A DNA stretch of 64,000 bases, taken from contig JAGPNK010000003.1 of the NCBI GenBank assembly GCA_020746835.1, forward strand, positions 682,001-746,000, in the 5' to 3' direction. The stretch comes from Stachybotrys elegans. Lineage: Eukaryota; Ascomycota; Sordariomycetes; Hypocreales; Stachybotryaceae. The position numbers and the translations under genes were made by a program. Positions 1 through 10,834 of the stretch are shown here, in pieces (within the stretch, counting starts at the first letter, position 1; every line of letters starts with the position of its first letter). Under the pieces are notes generated by a model that was not told where the DNA came from, made no database searches, and saw only the letters and a program-made list of their open reading frames with translations.

Positions 1-821
1 CCGTTGCCTGCCCTCCATACGGCGATTTTGCCGTCTTTACCCCGTCTGCTTCCCCCGACGCCCTGAATCTCTCCGATGGCCCTGCCTCGGCCTTCTTCGC
101 CCGCACTGCCGATCCTGGCCCCGGCGATGAATCCGCCATTGCTAAGCTCACCGGCATCATGCTGGCCCTGGACCGCGTCCTTCGAAGTCTACCCACCCTC
201 CACCAGCTCGGCATCCCCGACGACATGCCCGTGGATCAGGTAATTCGGTACATCGAGGAGCTCAACGCCAAGGTTGATATCAGAAACAATGTCGAGGCCA
301 TCCTCCTTCACACGCAGCATCTCATTATTGTCTATCCAGACGTCTTGCGCCTTGCCCTGCCCGCTGCTCAGCGCCCAGACACAGACACAGACACAGACAA
401 TCAAGTCCACGTCGTCGACGATGCGCTGCTCCATCTCCTCATTGCATGTCACAAGCGTGTCCTCGACTGCCTGTGCCGCCTTCTAGACTCCTGCCGCACC
501 TGCACCAAGACCGTCGCTCCGCTCATCCCGCATGGCTACGACCCGACCTTCAACACGCCCGAGGTCCGCATAGGCTCCTTTGTCGCGCCCAAGGCCGCAG
601 CCGCCACGATACTGCTGTCCATGATCAGTGAGATGTATCTGAAGCTGATAGCCGGGGCAGACAGCTTCGTCGCTCAGCTTACCAGTATCCAAGGCGACGT
701 GGATCATCTCGGCCCTTTGATTGCGCAAAGCAGGGCTCTTTGCGACCGGACGCGCGTTCTGACCAAGGAGACGACCGAGGCACGAGAGAAGCTCGCCCTC
801 GTAGGTATCGAGATTAATTGA
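1..821 (+). CDS. C-terminal part of a probable Zn2Cys6 transcription factor (5' end outside window)
   Basis: The reading frame is open from nucleotide 3 to the TGA-free stop at 819-821, so the window holds only about the last 272 residues of a gene entering from the left. The visible part is helical, with a Leu-rich stretch followed by a CHKRVLDCLC segment, then VRIGSF and a long amphipathic helix to the C-terminus. This layout (Cys-containing helices, a V-R-I/V-G-x-F motif, a terminal helical bundle) is what I know from the C-terminal regions of AflR-like and other Zn2Cys6 regulators; the DNA-binding domain itself would lie upstream and is not seen. An Asp/Thr run of four ACAGAC units lies near 376-399. 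The assignment to a regulator is inference; the coding frame itself is secure from codon usage and length. Confidence 0.5.
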   Translation, partial: VACPPYGDFAVFTPSASPDALNLSDGPASAFFARTADPGPGDESAIAKLTGIMLALDRVLRSLPTLHQLGIPDDMPVDQVIRYIEELNAKVDIRNNVEAILLHTQHLIIVYPDVLRLALPAAQRPDTDTDTDNQVHVVDDALLHLLIACHKRVLDCLCRLLDSCRTCTKTVAPLIPHGYDPTFNTPEVRIGSFVAPKAAAATILLSMISEMYLKLIAGADSFVAQLTSIQGDVDHLGPLIAQSRALCDRTRVLTKETTEAREKLALVGIEIN

Positions 822-2492
822 GTAGGACACCCGGTCACCCTCATCCCAGACTACAGGCATATCTATCGGTGACATGACGCACCTGGCTACAAGTCACAAC
901 TCATCATGTTTGTAGCTATGAATCATGAATCATACCTGGCTTGAGACCAGACCTCGCAGCATGGCCCCCGGCGGTACCTAGTAACCAAAATAGCCATCCC
1001 CTGGTCAGTTACGCAGCTCATCCGTGTCTTCTAACAATCTGCGGATTCGCTGTCAGGTATTAGCCTGGAATCCCATCTTACGAAATATCTCTCAGCGCGG
1101 AATAACTCCACGCAACGGGTGGAATCCCGTCGTGTACGCCGAGGTTCCGTCCCCTGGTGCTGCATGCTTCCCGCATGCGGTATCAATAGGTCCTGCAAGG
1201 GCTTGATCCTTCAGCCATGAGTGGCAGTACTTCTAGAAGGAGGCACCTACGGTTGCCAACCGTGGTACCGCCCCCAGAGACATCGCTCTGGCCGACAGTT
1301 CGCGCACCCTAGTCAGGCCCGTGATTCTTGTTTTAGAAACGCGGTCGAATCTAGCTGTGATCAGTTTGGTGACCTCGAGTTCGGCCGTGAACACATCCGG
1401 ACGAGTGCCGATCATGTAGCAAATCTCCTTGGCTGACGGGAGGTGTTCTCTTGGCTTTTTAGATACTGCTCCTACAGAGTGCTATTAAGCGGATATTCTG
1501 GTTTTTCCTCTTTTTTTTTCCTTTCTTTCTTTTTTTTTTTTTTTTTTTTTGCCCGTGGTGCGTCAATAGCTTCGCCTTCAACAAAGAAAAGTTGAAACTC
1601 AGCGCGTAGTTTCGGCTGCAAGGTCCTCCTTCTTCGTTTCGCAGAGACCGATTTTCCAATGCGTGTTAGCTCTATGCATTGTTATAATAAGAGGTCTTGT
1701 TTCGGTAGAACTAAAACACTACCTGTCCTGCCTCTTGAAGCCTGCACCCTGTTTGCTCAGTGACACTCCTATAGGGTAGGCATAACATTTGACTACAACT
1801 TCATGTCGCGGCGCATGAAACAATACCTTTCTTCTGTCCTCCCAATAAACATGTGAGGCTGTGCGGGAATAGTCTTTGATGGTCTCTCTGTTCGCTGAAT
1901 ATTATCAGAACAACCTAGTGACGGGTTTGGAATATATGGGCAGCTCGCCTTCACCTGCCCAACGATTCGTGCCATTTCTCCAAGGACGGCTTCACAGTTC
2001 GTCACGACGCCGAACGCGTTTTCAAGAGTGCTTACCTACTCTACTCCATTGAACACATGGGTAATTATATCTACGGGACATAAATCTACTGTCAACGAGG
2101 GTCCACCCAGGTTCCCCAGGTGGGCTGCTGCTGCCACGCGGTATGACGGACAACGTTGCATCAAATCAGCAGACAGCCTGGTTTGTCGCTGAATATATCA
2201 ATTCATCTAATCAAGGTATCGCTGCATGCTATTGCGTCATAGTAGAACCGGACCATCGCTGTTGTACGCTATGTAGGACATTCCAGCTGCCCTGGGTATC
2301 GTGATCTTTTGTCCAAATCCCCTCCGTTTTCCCTCATGTTCCTGCGCCAAGGTGGAAACATTTCATAAAGCAGCCAGCCTCATCTAATACTCTGTAAACA
2401 GTACAGCGCCCAATGAAAGTGTAGAGAGAAACAAAGGTTAAGCTGGGAACAGCCCTCAAACTCGGCTTTGTTGGCCGTCGTCCAAACCATCC
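822..2492. other. Intergenic region, no gene seen
   Basis: About 1.7 kb without a convincing gene. It holds a pyrimidine tract (1502-1550, almost pure T with a few C), several short open frames without family resemblance, and moderately AT-rich sequence. It should contain the 3' UTRs of the two convergent flanking genes. Confidence 0.6.
1502..1550. repeat. Poly-T / pyrimidine tract
   Basis: A 49-nt run made only of T and a few C, ending in about 21 consecutive T. It is simple sequence, prone to slippage and to sequencing error. Confidence 0.9.
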
Positions 2493-3140
2493 TCACCACT
2501 CCTCAGATCCTGGCTCGTTCTTGACGTAAAACGTCTGGGTTTCGTTGTTGTAGCGAATCTTGAAATCGGGTCGCTCATTCTCCTTGTCAATGTCGTCGAC
2601 CCATACGTCGGGCGCCTGCGAAGTCTCGACGTCTGCGTAGTAGTCAACGACAGCGTCTGAGTTGGCATCTGAGTCCGAGTCCACCCACGACTGCTCCGGG
2701 GTGGTCTCGCAGCTATGTTGCCAAGTCAGTCCACACCTCCCTCCGATATCGTATCGTTCGTGTGGGTTCTCGTACCTCTGCTCGTCTTTTTCATCGTCGC
2801 TGTCCACTATAGCAGCTTCCCAGGATTCGGCGGGAGAAAGGGGCAGCTCGTCGTCCTTACCATCCGCGCCGTCGTTATCCAGGGCCATGTTATCGAGAAA
2901 GATGAGCATGCGCTCCCGGGTGTTGAGCCGGCTCTTCTCACGTCCGCTATTGATGAAAAGCTCCAGGGAGGAACCCGCAAGGTGGAACACGCACATGAAT
3001 GCGTAAAGGTGGGACCTTGCGGCATGGCGGTCGATGATGCCGCAGTACTCTTCGTCCATGGCGGCGTCGGAGCACGGCTCGATGTCCCCGAAGGGAACCT
3101 CGCAGCCACAGGCATAGACGTGTCGTGGTTCGTGGCACAT
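2493..3140 (-). CDS. Small acidic hypothetical protein with Cys-rich N-terminus
   Basis: The start is the ATG at 3140. The N-terminus has a C-x8-C-x-C-type pattern (Cys2, Cys11, Cys13, then Cys23 and Cys33) that could bind a metal, followed by a short hydrophobic stretch (LYAFMCVFHLAG) and a strongly acidic Asp/Glu/Ser-rich C-terminal half. A likely intron lies at 2713-2775: donor GTACGA, branch CTGAC, acceptor ATAG. It is 63 nt long and has no stop in frame, so the gene reads through as 215 residues if retained and 194 if spliced (joining AG to CTGCGAG gives Gln-Ser-Cys-Glu). The protein pattern MCxxxRHVYACGC looks like a conserved fungal family, but I cannot name a function. Confidence 0.6.
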   Translation of the reverse strand: MCHEPRHVYACGCEVPFGDIEPCSDAAMDEEYCGIIDRHAARSHLYAFMCVFHLAGSSLELFINSGREKSRLNTRERMLIFLDNMALDNDGADGKDDELPLSPAESWEAAIVDSDDEKDEQRYENPHERYDIGGRCGLTWQHSCETTPEQSWVDSDSDANSDAVVDYYADVETSQAPDVWVDDIDKENERPDFKIRYNNETQTFYVKNEPGSEEW

Positions 3141-3416
3141 TATATGTCGTTTTAACGCGAAGGCGATGGTGCAGTAGGTTAATGGTAGAGAAGGTGAGTA
3201 GAATGATCAAGTAGTTGTTACTGCTATGCTTCGAAAATGGTGTGTTTTTCGGTGATGGGATGGGAAGAGAAGGAAGTGTCGATATGTTGTCCGATATAAG
3301 AAGTCGTTTCATGCAAGAAAAGACCAAGGTTTGAGAGGGACAACCGGTAAACCACTAGACCTCTGAGAAGGGAACAAAAGTAAAAGAAACCAAGTAAATT
3401 TGCCAGTCGTTACGCC

Positions 3417-3438
3417 TGCCTACTACCTGTAGTAGGCA
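3417..3438. repeat. Perfect 9-bp inverted repeat with 4-nt loop
   Basis: TGCCTACTA (3417-3425), loop CCTG, then TAGTAGGCA (3430-3438). The arms are exactly complementary. The half-site word CCTACCTGCC or GCCTACTACC recurs at 3438-3510, so this may be a protein-binding palindrome rather than an RNA hairpin; there is no direct evidence for either. Confidence 0.7.
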
Positions 3439-4397
3439 CCTACCTGCCTTTGCATGCTGCCCACAGGCTCCAAGCTCGCACAGCACCTACCTGCCTACTA
3501 CCTCCAGGTACTACTAATGCACTATCCTCTCTTTCACATTGTACAAAATTCTAGCCAGCAACTTTATTTCTCTCCAAAACACCATCGATGTTCTCTCCCG
3601 CCACCAAACAAACAGCATCGCGAACCTCCCCCTGCATCGCGCGCCATAACCTGCAGATCCTGACCATCGGAAAATAAAATAAGAATGCGCATACATACAT
3701 GCCATGCCCAGCGGGCCCCCATGCCCATCTTTCAAAGGCAAGGAAAGAAAGCAAAACCCCCAAGACGAGGAGACAAAAGTGGCCACGGGTAATAGCTGAG
3801 TTGCCCAACTTGGACGACGGCGCCGGCCTCCGAGCCAAGACCAGCCTCCCAAGCCAATTTCTCGGGGCTCAACACTCCGCAAGACCTCTTTCCGAGAAGT
3901 CAGACACGTCGTGACGGCACCTAAACCATGGTTTCCTTGCGCAGTGGCAATCTACCACATGCCAAGATCAGGTGCGCCGCGTCGTCCTCCCACCCCCAAG
4001 ACTGATGCCCAGCATCTATGTAGGCCACAGTCTGTGCCTACTCCCTCCCCATCGGCATCTTGGGCCGGGACCGGGCGGGTGGTACCCGCATCTACTCCAA
4101 CGTTGCCGTCCTCGAGGCCATGCCATCTACTCCTTTTGCCTTTTGCCAGTCCATTTACCCGCCCGTCCCTCGTGGCTCGGCACTTTTCAACAAGGGGGGA
4201 GGCACCTATGGCGGCCTGGTATGCCTGCCAGGCTACACTGCCGTGTCGTCGTTGTGCGTTTATCGTCGGAGGACCCGGGTGAATCGAGAAGAAGAAGAAA
4301 CATGTCCGTGATCAAGATGGAATAAGCCCCTCCCCGCTCTTCCTCCCCTTGCCCTCAGGCCAGTAAGTATGGGCGTGGGGTTGAAGCCAGAACCAAG

Positions 4398-4405
4398 TAT
4401 AAATA
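4398..4405 (+). promoter_or_regulatory. TATA box of the AA9 LPMO gene
   Basis: TATAAATA lies 117 nt before the ATG of the LPMO. A start of transcription around 4430 would leave a leader of about 90 nt, a normal arrangement for an inducible fungal secreted-enzyme gene. Confidence 0.6.
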
Positions 4406-4521
4406 GGATGATCGCCGTGTTGAGGCTACTTGATGTTTCCACTTGGATCTGCATCTTCTCCTGTCTATCATCTCTTGTCTTGGACTGTACATAGCTCTCC
4501 AGCACCCGTCCATCAGTCACT

Positions 4522-5332
4522 ATGAAGTTCGCCTACGCCCTCGCCCTCCTGGGCTCCGTTGCCCAGGCCCACTGTAAGTCCTCTCCGCCGCCTCCCTTCG
4601 TCTTCGAGAGCGTCATGATACGGACTAACATTCTAAAGACACCATCCCCCGTGTGTCTGCCAACGGTGTCAGCCGCAGTGACTGGCAGTCGGTCCGCCGC
4701 ACCGCCAACTTCCAGTCCAACGGCCCCGTCGAGGACGTCACATCCCAGGCCATGACCTGCTACGAGCTCCAGTCAGGCAGCCAGGGCGCCACCGTCCTCG
4801 ATGTCACCGCCGGCGGCACCCTCACCTTCGGTATCGCCCCCAACATCTACCACCCGGGTCCCGTCAACGTCTACATGGCCAGGGCTCCCACCGGCAACGT
4901 CCTCAACTTTGACGGCAAGGGCAACGTCTGGTTCAAGGTCTACAGCGATGCCCCCACCATCACCAGCAACGGCCTCAACTGGCCCTCTGATGGTACGTTT
5001 TCACTGCCCCAGCTGCCCTTCCTTTCCCCTGTGCTGACAAGCGTATAGGCCAGTCTACCGTCTCCATCACGGTGCCTCGCTGCATTGCTAACGGCGAGTA
5101 CCTCGTCCGCTTCGAGCACATCGGCCTGCACAGCGCCAGCGCCCGCAACGGTGCCCAGCTCTACATCTCCTGCGCCCAGGTCCGCGTCTCGGGCGGCTCT
5201 GGCACCGCTAACCCCTCCCTCATGGCCTTCCCCGGTGCCTACTCCCCCACCGACCCCGGCCTGCTTATCAACATCTACTGGCCCGTCCCCACCAGCTACA
5301 CCTCTCCCGGTGGCCGCCCTCTGGTCTGCTAA
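4522..5332 (+). CDS. AA9 lytic polysaccharide monooxygenase (formerly GH61)
   Basis: Secreted copper enzyme that oxidatively cleaves cellulose or related glucans. Exons are 4522-4573, 4639-4992 and 5049-5332 (introns 65 and 56 nt, GTAAGT and GTACGT donors), giving 229 residues. Residues 1-16 are a signal peptide ending VAQA, so His17 becomes the mature N-terminal His of the copper brace. The second brace His is His89 in YHPGPVNVYM. His163 (HIGLHSA), Gln172 and Tyr174 (GAQLYISC) match the second-sphere and axial positions of the family, and Cys58 and Cys177 fit the usual disulfide. The protein ends with the SPTDPGLLINIYWP segment typical of AA9. No carbohydrate-binding module follows. The splice at His17 (CAC T|AC) keeps the mature N-terminus exact. 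C1 or C4 regioselectivity cannot be told by eye. Confidence 0.95.
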
Positions 5333-6239
5333 GCATCGGCTCGGTTCTCAAACGCGCCCCTCTGCGCTGGCTGTCCCTCATATAGGGAGTAAGCAAGTCA
5401 AGGCGAGGCATGCGTACGGGTCAAGACTCGTATGGCGGCGCGGACCCATTGAGCTTGGACATGTCAGCTGATAGACATTCACGTATATATTCACCAAACA
5501 TGGCCGTCTTGCCTGATGCAGATAGATCTTTGTACATATTGTCTGTATCAATCTAATTCAGCATGGGCGTTACCAGAGCAAACTTCCCGGGATCCGAACC
5601 GTATCTCTAAGAATGTCATGGCATTATTTCCTGGCTGTTCTGTTGACTATCGAAACTGGCATCATGACGGCTAAGCACAGGCACACTTGGAGCTCGCTAT
5701 TATGCCTACCCTCACTATACATGGCGTAGTTTATTCTTCTACAAAATTGTTCAAAGTTGAACCCATGGGAGAGTATTATAATGGGATGCTGTTTGACAGG
5801 TTTGACAAGTGTGGTGGATGCGGTGAGCTTATAATCACAATGACAAACACCACCAGTGGATTGTGAAGCATATTATGATGATGAGGAAAAGAGTGTGCAG
5901 TGTGGGGTGTAAGCAGTAGAGCAAATAAACAGTAGAGGTGGTGCCTAGTGCCCCGGCAACCAATGCAGTCGTAAACAGTAGAGAAGAACAACAACGAGGC
6001 CATCGTCAGGCTGCCTTTGCGTACAGGGTAGCCGACTGGCCGAGCGGCCGAGCCACAGGTGGCTGCGACGTGAAGCATTATATCGTGATTTATTTGACTT
6101 TATTTCGACTGTCCCGCTCCGCCTCTTGTTCTATCTAGCCTTGGCTTATTTTACCAGGACCCGTAAGAGGCACCTCTATTAAGGGAAATCATCATGCACG
6201 CGGCTTGCCGCACCCTACTTCAGCAGGGTATCCGCCACC
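5333..6239. other. Intergenic region with a dispersed repeat copy
   Basis: 3' flanks of the convergent LPMO and pyruvate kinase genes. The only recognisable content is the repeat element at 5872-6069. An apparent 100-residue frame on the minus strand (5776-6078) is made by the repeat and is not a gene. Confidence 0.6.
5863..6078 (+). mobile_element. Short dispersed element, copy A (longest), with flanking direct repeats
   Basis: The unit 5881-6015 is almost identical to 54792-54928, differing by one substitution and a 2-nt indel. Its right extension to 6069 matches, in inverse orientation, the copy near 41.0 kb. The element is bordered by direct repeats GTGAAGCAT (5863-5871 and 6070-6078), and the next bases are also similar (ATTAT and TATAT), as expected of a target-site duplication. 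Inside are three CAGTAGAG words, and near the right end a GGCCGAGCGGCC palindrome and an AGCCAC/GTGGCT hairpin. It has no coding capacity. A SINE-like or MITE-like non-autonomous element is likely; the class is unresolved. Confidence 0.7.
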
Positions 6240-7912
6240 TTAACCGCTCATCTCCTGGTCCTGGCCGATGCCCAGGTGCTCAGGGTCGGCCTGAACGATG
6301 CGGAGAGTGTTGGTGTTGCCCATACCACCCTTCCAGCCCTGGACGACGACGACAGTGTCGCCAGGGGTCAGGACACCGAGCTCAATAGCATGGTTGACGG
6401 CCCACTTGATGCGCCTGTCAACATCCTCCTGCCAGTTGACCTTGTTAAAGTCGGGCTTGGCCTCGGGGAACAGGAAGGGGTAGACGCCACGGTACAGATG
6501 GCCGTAGCGGGAAGTGGTGGCGTTTCGGGTGACCATGAGGATGGGGCACACGGGGCGGTACTTGGAGAGGAGGCGAGCGGACTCTCCAGAGGTGGAGAGG
6601 ACGATGATGGCACCAGCACCGAGGTCGAGGGAGGCACGGACGGCAGCCATGGCGCAAGACTCGACGGCGCGGACAGGGCGCTTGACGAGAGTGCAGAGCT
6701 CCTCGAAGTGGGAGACGTAGGGGATGGAGTTCTCAGCCTGGAGACAGGCCTGGTGCATCTCGCGGACGGACTCGGCAGGGTAGCTGCCCTTGGCGGTCTC
6801 ACCAGAAAGCATGACGCAGTCGGCACCGTCGGTGATGGCGTTTCCGACGTCGCTGATCTCGGCACGGGTAGGACGGGGGTTCTTGATCATGGACTCGAGC
6901 ATCTGGGTGGCACAGATGACGGGCTTGCCAGCGACGTTGCACATGGCGATGAGCTTCTTCTGGGCGGCGAAGACCTCGGCGGCGGGAATCTCGATGCCGA
7001 GATCACCACGGGCGACCATGACACCGTCAGTGGCCTCGAGAATCTCCTTGAAGTTGTTAAGACCCTGTCGGTTCTCGATCTTGGCAATGATCTGGATGTT
7101 CTTGCCCTCCTCGCCGAGAACATCACGGATGTCGTGGATGTCCTCAGCACGGCGGATAAATGAGGCGAAGACCATGTCGACGCCATTCTTGACACCAAAC
7201 TTGAGGTCGTTCTTATCCTTCTCGGACAGAGCAGGCAGGTCGACGTCGGTGTTGGGCAGGTTGACACCCTTGCGGGAGGAGATGAAGCCGTTGTTGCGGG
7301 CACGCACTTCGATGGTCTTCTCGTCCTTGATGCTCAGGACGTCAAAGGCCAGAACACCGTCATCGACGTAGATGATCTTGCCAGGAGAAATGACCTTGGT
7401 GATGTTCTTGTAGTCAACATACCTGGGGCGGGATTAGCAGTCTGTTATGGGTAGATGCATGGGGGGGCGTCTTACATGTTCTCGGTGTCGCAGCTGGTGG
7501 CGTACTGCTCATCCGTGGTGAAGTTCATGATCTTGCCGGCGGAGATGGGGATATCCTCGTCGTTCCTGGTGTTTCCGGTACGGATCTCGGGGCCCTTGGT
7601 GTCGAGAGCAATGGCAACGGGACGGCCCGGGTGGGAGGCAACGGCGGCACGGGCATTGTCAATAACGGACTGGTGGTACTCGTAGGAGCCGTGGGAGAAG
7701 TTCATGCGGACGACGTTGAGACCGGCATCGCGCAGCTTGTTGATGGCCTCGGGGGAGTTGGTCTTGGGGCCAATTGTGCAGATGATGGAAGAGCGGCGGT
7801 AGTTGCGCTCGGGGGTGTAGTCGGTGTTGAGGGAAGCGAGCCAGGCGATCCGGCCGCCGACTTCGAGGTGCTCCTGGGCAGTGACAGCCATGGTGCTCTT
7901 TTCCTGTGCCAT
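6240..7912 (-). CDS. Pyruvate kinase
   Basis: Glycolytic enzyme converting phosphoenolpyruvate and ADP to pyruvate and ATP in the cytosol. Exons are 7912-7476 and 7422-6240, separated by a 53-nt intron (GTAAGA ... CCCAG), giving 539 residues, close to the fungal norm of about 525-530. The ATG at 7912 is chosen because the N-terminus then runs into the family's [20 protein letters not shown] segment. The substrate loop [11 protein letters not shown], the RMNFSHG motif, the catalytic-Lys signature [11 protein letters not shown] and the metal-binding [12 protein letters not shown] motif are all intact. The C-terminal domain, with [14 protein letters not shown] and [10 protein letters not shown], contains the allosteric effector region. 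Only one intron and biased codons suggest high expression. Apparent long frames on the opposite strand (for example 6276-7163) are codon-bias shadows. Confidence 0.97.
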
Positions 7913-8115
7913 GGTGGCGGGGTCAGCGGTGGCGATAAGGGACTAGAGTTGAAGTTGTTGGGTATGGCTTTGAGAGATGGGACGACTGCGGAGGGGGAGG
8001 AAAAGGCCAAGGTGGTGGGTGGATTGATGATGGGAGAAGGAGGAAGAGAAGAAGGAAGAGAGGAAGGAAGGAAGAAGGACGGGCTGGAAGGAGGTGGGAG
8101 GGCAACAGAAAAAGG
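7913..8115 (-). promoter_or_regulatory. Pyrimidine-rich leader/promoter of pyruvate kinase
   Basis: Read on the coding strand, this stretch is CT-rich, with long runs of CTTCCTTCC type just before the ATG. CT-rich boxes near the start site are typical of strongly expressed glycolytic genes in filamentous fungi. The exact transcription start is not visible. Confidence 0.5.
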
Positions 8116-10382
8116 ATAGCCAAAGGTGGGATGGTAAACCTGAGGTAAGGTGGTGAGGTGAGAAACCAGCCAGTCAGGTCGAGAGAGCTAAGGTAAGCTG
8201 GGGCGGGGTCCTGTCGGGCTGGTCCAGGCAGCCTGAGCAGGGAGGGTAGGGAGGGTAGGGCGGGTAGATCGAAACGGAGCTCTTGTCTTCAGATTTAGCT
8301 GTGTGGGCAATTGTTTTGTGTTGAGGTCGGGAGGTTTTCTGAGTACCTACTGTCTCGTTTAGGTGCGGTGACGGCGCGATAACGACGGTGGCCGAGGCGG
8401 AAGCTGGACGATGGGAAGCTCAACAGTCAGACAGCCACACAATCAAGACGAGGAGGACAGGGCAAAGAAAGGGCCAAGCAGCCAGCCAGCCATGCTCACT
8501 CACAGGCTCAAACAGGATTGATTTGTCTGTCACGTTGCTCGTCAGAAACTCCGGACAAGAATCAAGGCGAACGTTGACACTGACAGACAGTTTGAGGTAG
8601 AAAAAAACAATGGAGGGGGGGGGGGGCGTGGGCGTGAAATAAGAGTGGCGGTGGGGGCGGCGATAGAGGGCCACTTTGTGCCCGCTCAAGCTCTTGCAGT
8701 CTGGATGGGTGGATGGAGTGCTTCTATTTTGTTTTGCTGGTGTCAAAGTCCCCAATTACCAATGGCTGGGAGGGACGAAGGCACGCTAGAGCCTCGCTGC
8801 TCTCGGTCCTACCAGCAGAGCCGGGCAGTGCGTGGGGTGTCCCAGGGTCTTTGTTTGTCGTTGCCATTACATATGTACCGACATATGTTGATACAAGCAG
8901 ATGACGACAAGATGGGGGGAAGATAGCACGCACCCATCACAGCTCCGTCACAGATCCATACAGCCCGCACAAGCCCAATGCTTCTATGGTATACTACAGC
9001 CGGATTCCATACGAATCCATCACTTCGGCCAGAAAAATACTTATCTAACCTGGATAATGAAAAAAAAAACCGAGAGGGTGAGGATAAGGTAGAGGCCATC
9101 AAGTGGTCAAGTGGAGGGAGGGGTTCTCAAACTGTTGGTGCCCCGCCACCAAAACCAGGGCAGGAGGGGCGAGCTCACCACCACCCACCTAGGAGCTAAA
9201 AACTCGCCGTACCTTGTACTGGCTTCGCCCCGCGACCACCCCCTCCTCCCCCTGGTACCAGTAACTCCGGCGCCTGGAGTAGACGGCATGCTCACCCGAA
9301 AGCTGAGGTCAACTCAACCACCACCATGCATTTCCACACCTGGACAGGAGGACAGCAGACTGACAGACTTCAAGAGAAGCCCTGGTCGCAACCAACGACA
9401 GGGGACCAAGGCGGCGAGACAATTGACGGCCTGCTTACATGCCACGCCTGCTGTATCTCGTGTCACTCAACCTGCCCAAGACCAATCCCAGCCTCTGTCT
9501 TGTGCGTGTGGCCGCCTCGCTATCCTCCGACTCGTCCTCAATAAAACAAACCTGCAACACATCATCTGAGACACCCTCGCTGTCTTTCTCGACACCATGA
9601 CGAGTCCCTAGATAAATCCCCTCTTCTGGTAGCCGCAGCGGCCTTTTCACAGATTCTCCATGACGCCTTAGCCGCCTTTTCTTAGCTCCCTTGCTTGTCC
9701 CCCCCCCCTCCCATCCTAAGATTTGAGGCAATTCGTTTACTACCTACCTAGCATCCAGAGCCTGGTCGTGTTTGAGGCATTTCATGACTCCCGCCCACTT
9801 GCTTCTTTCTGCAGCCGCCCGTGCCCTTTTTGTAGAGGACTGTCTGCCAGTCAGCGCGCCGTGACAGGGTCCAAACACGCCGAGCGTGGTGCTGTATTGT
9901 ACATAGTGCCGCTCCGTTCCCCGAATTTCCGAATCTTCTGCTCACCTGGCTCCCCTGTGCCGGGTCAAGAGATCCGGGGCGGTGACTGCATGACAAGACC
10001 TACATCTCTCGACATGTGCGCTATGCTCAAGGTACTAAATGCAGACTTCGGCTCTGGCATTGACTTTCTAGGTTTCTAGGGTAGGCCGGCTTGCAACTCC
10101 AAGATATAGCCTTACCTAATCATGGAGTATCGTATCACGTGTCCACGCCAACCGCGCAACGCTCCCGTGGGTCATCATGCGACGGCCTCACGCCCGTGCC
10201 CGTGATCCCCGTTTGGCGCATGACGACCGCCATACACATACTCCGTAGCCATCCGATAACGAGATCATCAATCCAGCATTTCCGCCGCCCGTACATACAC
10301 TCACTCGAACCACCGCCTCTGGGCCAGACTTCCTTCTCCAAATACAACCAACCACACCAACGCACGAGCTTCTACCTTCACG
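8116..10382. other. Long divergent intergenic region, no gene seen
   Basis: This lies between the divergent pyruvate kinase and DUF1748 genes. It holds a G tract of 12 (8615-8626), a purine-rich stretch near 9060-9120 and many short frames; the longest (9111-9569, 152 residues) has no family look or fungal codon bias. A 5' UTR intron of pyruvate kinase could lie here but I cannot place one. Confidence 0.5.
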
Positions 10383-10834
10383 ATGGTGGTATGTGCCAGC
10401 CCCTTCTTCCGAGCTGTTGCCCTTCGTCTAGCGCTTCTAAAGCAGACTTCAGTTCCTCAACCTGCTGACGTTTGGACTCTGGTCAAAGGTTGGACGCCTC
10501 ACGCATTACGCCTTTGATGCCGTCATCTGTACGTCGCTCTTCTCGCTTGACTGCCACAGTGCCGTCTCCCTAACCCCCTCTACTATGCAGTCTCGGCATT
10601 CCTTGCCGGAATGAAGCGGTCAACCGGCCTCACGTAAGTGACCCCTATAATACCACCATTCGTCCGCTCTTCGTTTCTCCTGACATAGCGCGCAGGTTCA
10701 GGACGGAAAAGGTGGCTGGCGAGAACCAGGAGCTCTCCAAATGGATTAACAAGTACCTCGGCGTGGGCGAGTGGGTAATGGACCAGTCGGTAGCCATCGC
10801 AGGCTCGAGCGGCTTCTTCGAACGCACCCGTTAA
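10383..10834 (+). CDS. DUF1748 family small mitochondrial protein
   Basis: Four tiny exons, 10383-10388, 10489-10528, 10591-10633 and 10696-10834, encode 75 residues. The spliced product carries the family core: VGRLTHYAFDAVI, then FSAFLAGMKRSTGLTF, then the C-terminal GVGEWVMDQSVAIAGSSGFFER motif. Members are about 75-90 residues and the yeast relative is mitochondrial; the molecular role is not established. The first exon supplies only ATG GTG before a GTATGT donor, so gene finders based on ORF length miss this gene completely. The other donors are GTACGT and GTAAGT and the acceptors AAAG, TGCAG and GCAG. The frame closes only with these splices, which supports the model. Confidence 0.9.

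Larger units (their letters stand above)
3141..4521. other. Intergenic region upstream of the AA9 gene
   Basis: About 1.4 kb between divergent genes. The open frames here are short, Pro/Arg/Ser-rich and unconvincing. It holds a perfect inverted repeat at 3417-3438, repeated CCTACCTGCC words around 3430-3500, and the LPMO promoter at its right end. Confidence 0.6.

Noticed and set aside
6030..6060. tRNA-like A box (TGGCCGAGCGG, or TGGCTGAGTGG in the 41-kb copy) in the repeat
   Set aside because: It resembles the start of a Ser/Leu tRNA, but no B box (GGTTCGANTCC) follows at the right distance and it sits at the wrong end for the truncation pattern, so a tRNA-derived SINE head is not claimed.
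5776..6078. Repeated peptide MASLLFFSTVYDCIGCRG found here and at 54710-54916 (related frame at 41087-41281)
   Set aside because: It is produced by translating the dispersed repeat; frames end differently in each copy, so it is not a protein family.
6276..7163. 295-residue frame on the plus strand
   Set aside because: Antisense to pyruvate kinase; Gly/Asp/Val-rich composition typical of the reverse of biased codons.
9111..9569. 152-residue frame upstream of the DUF1748 gene
   Set aside because: No family, no coding bias, Arg/Pro/Thr/Gln-rich by chance.
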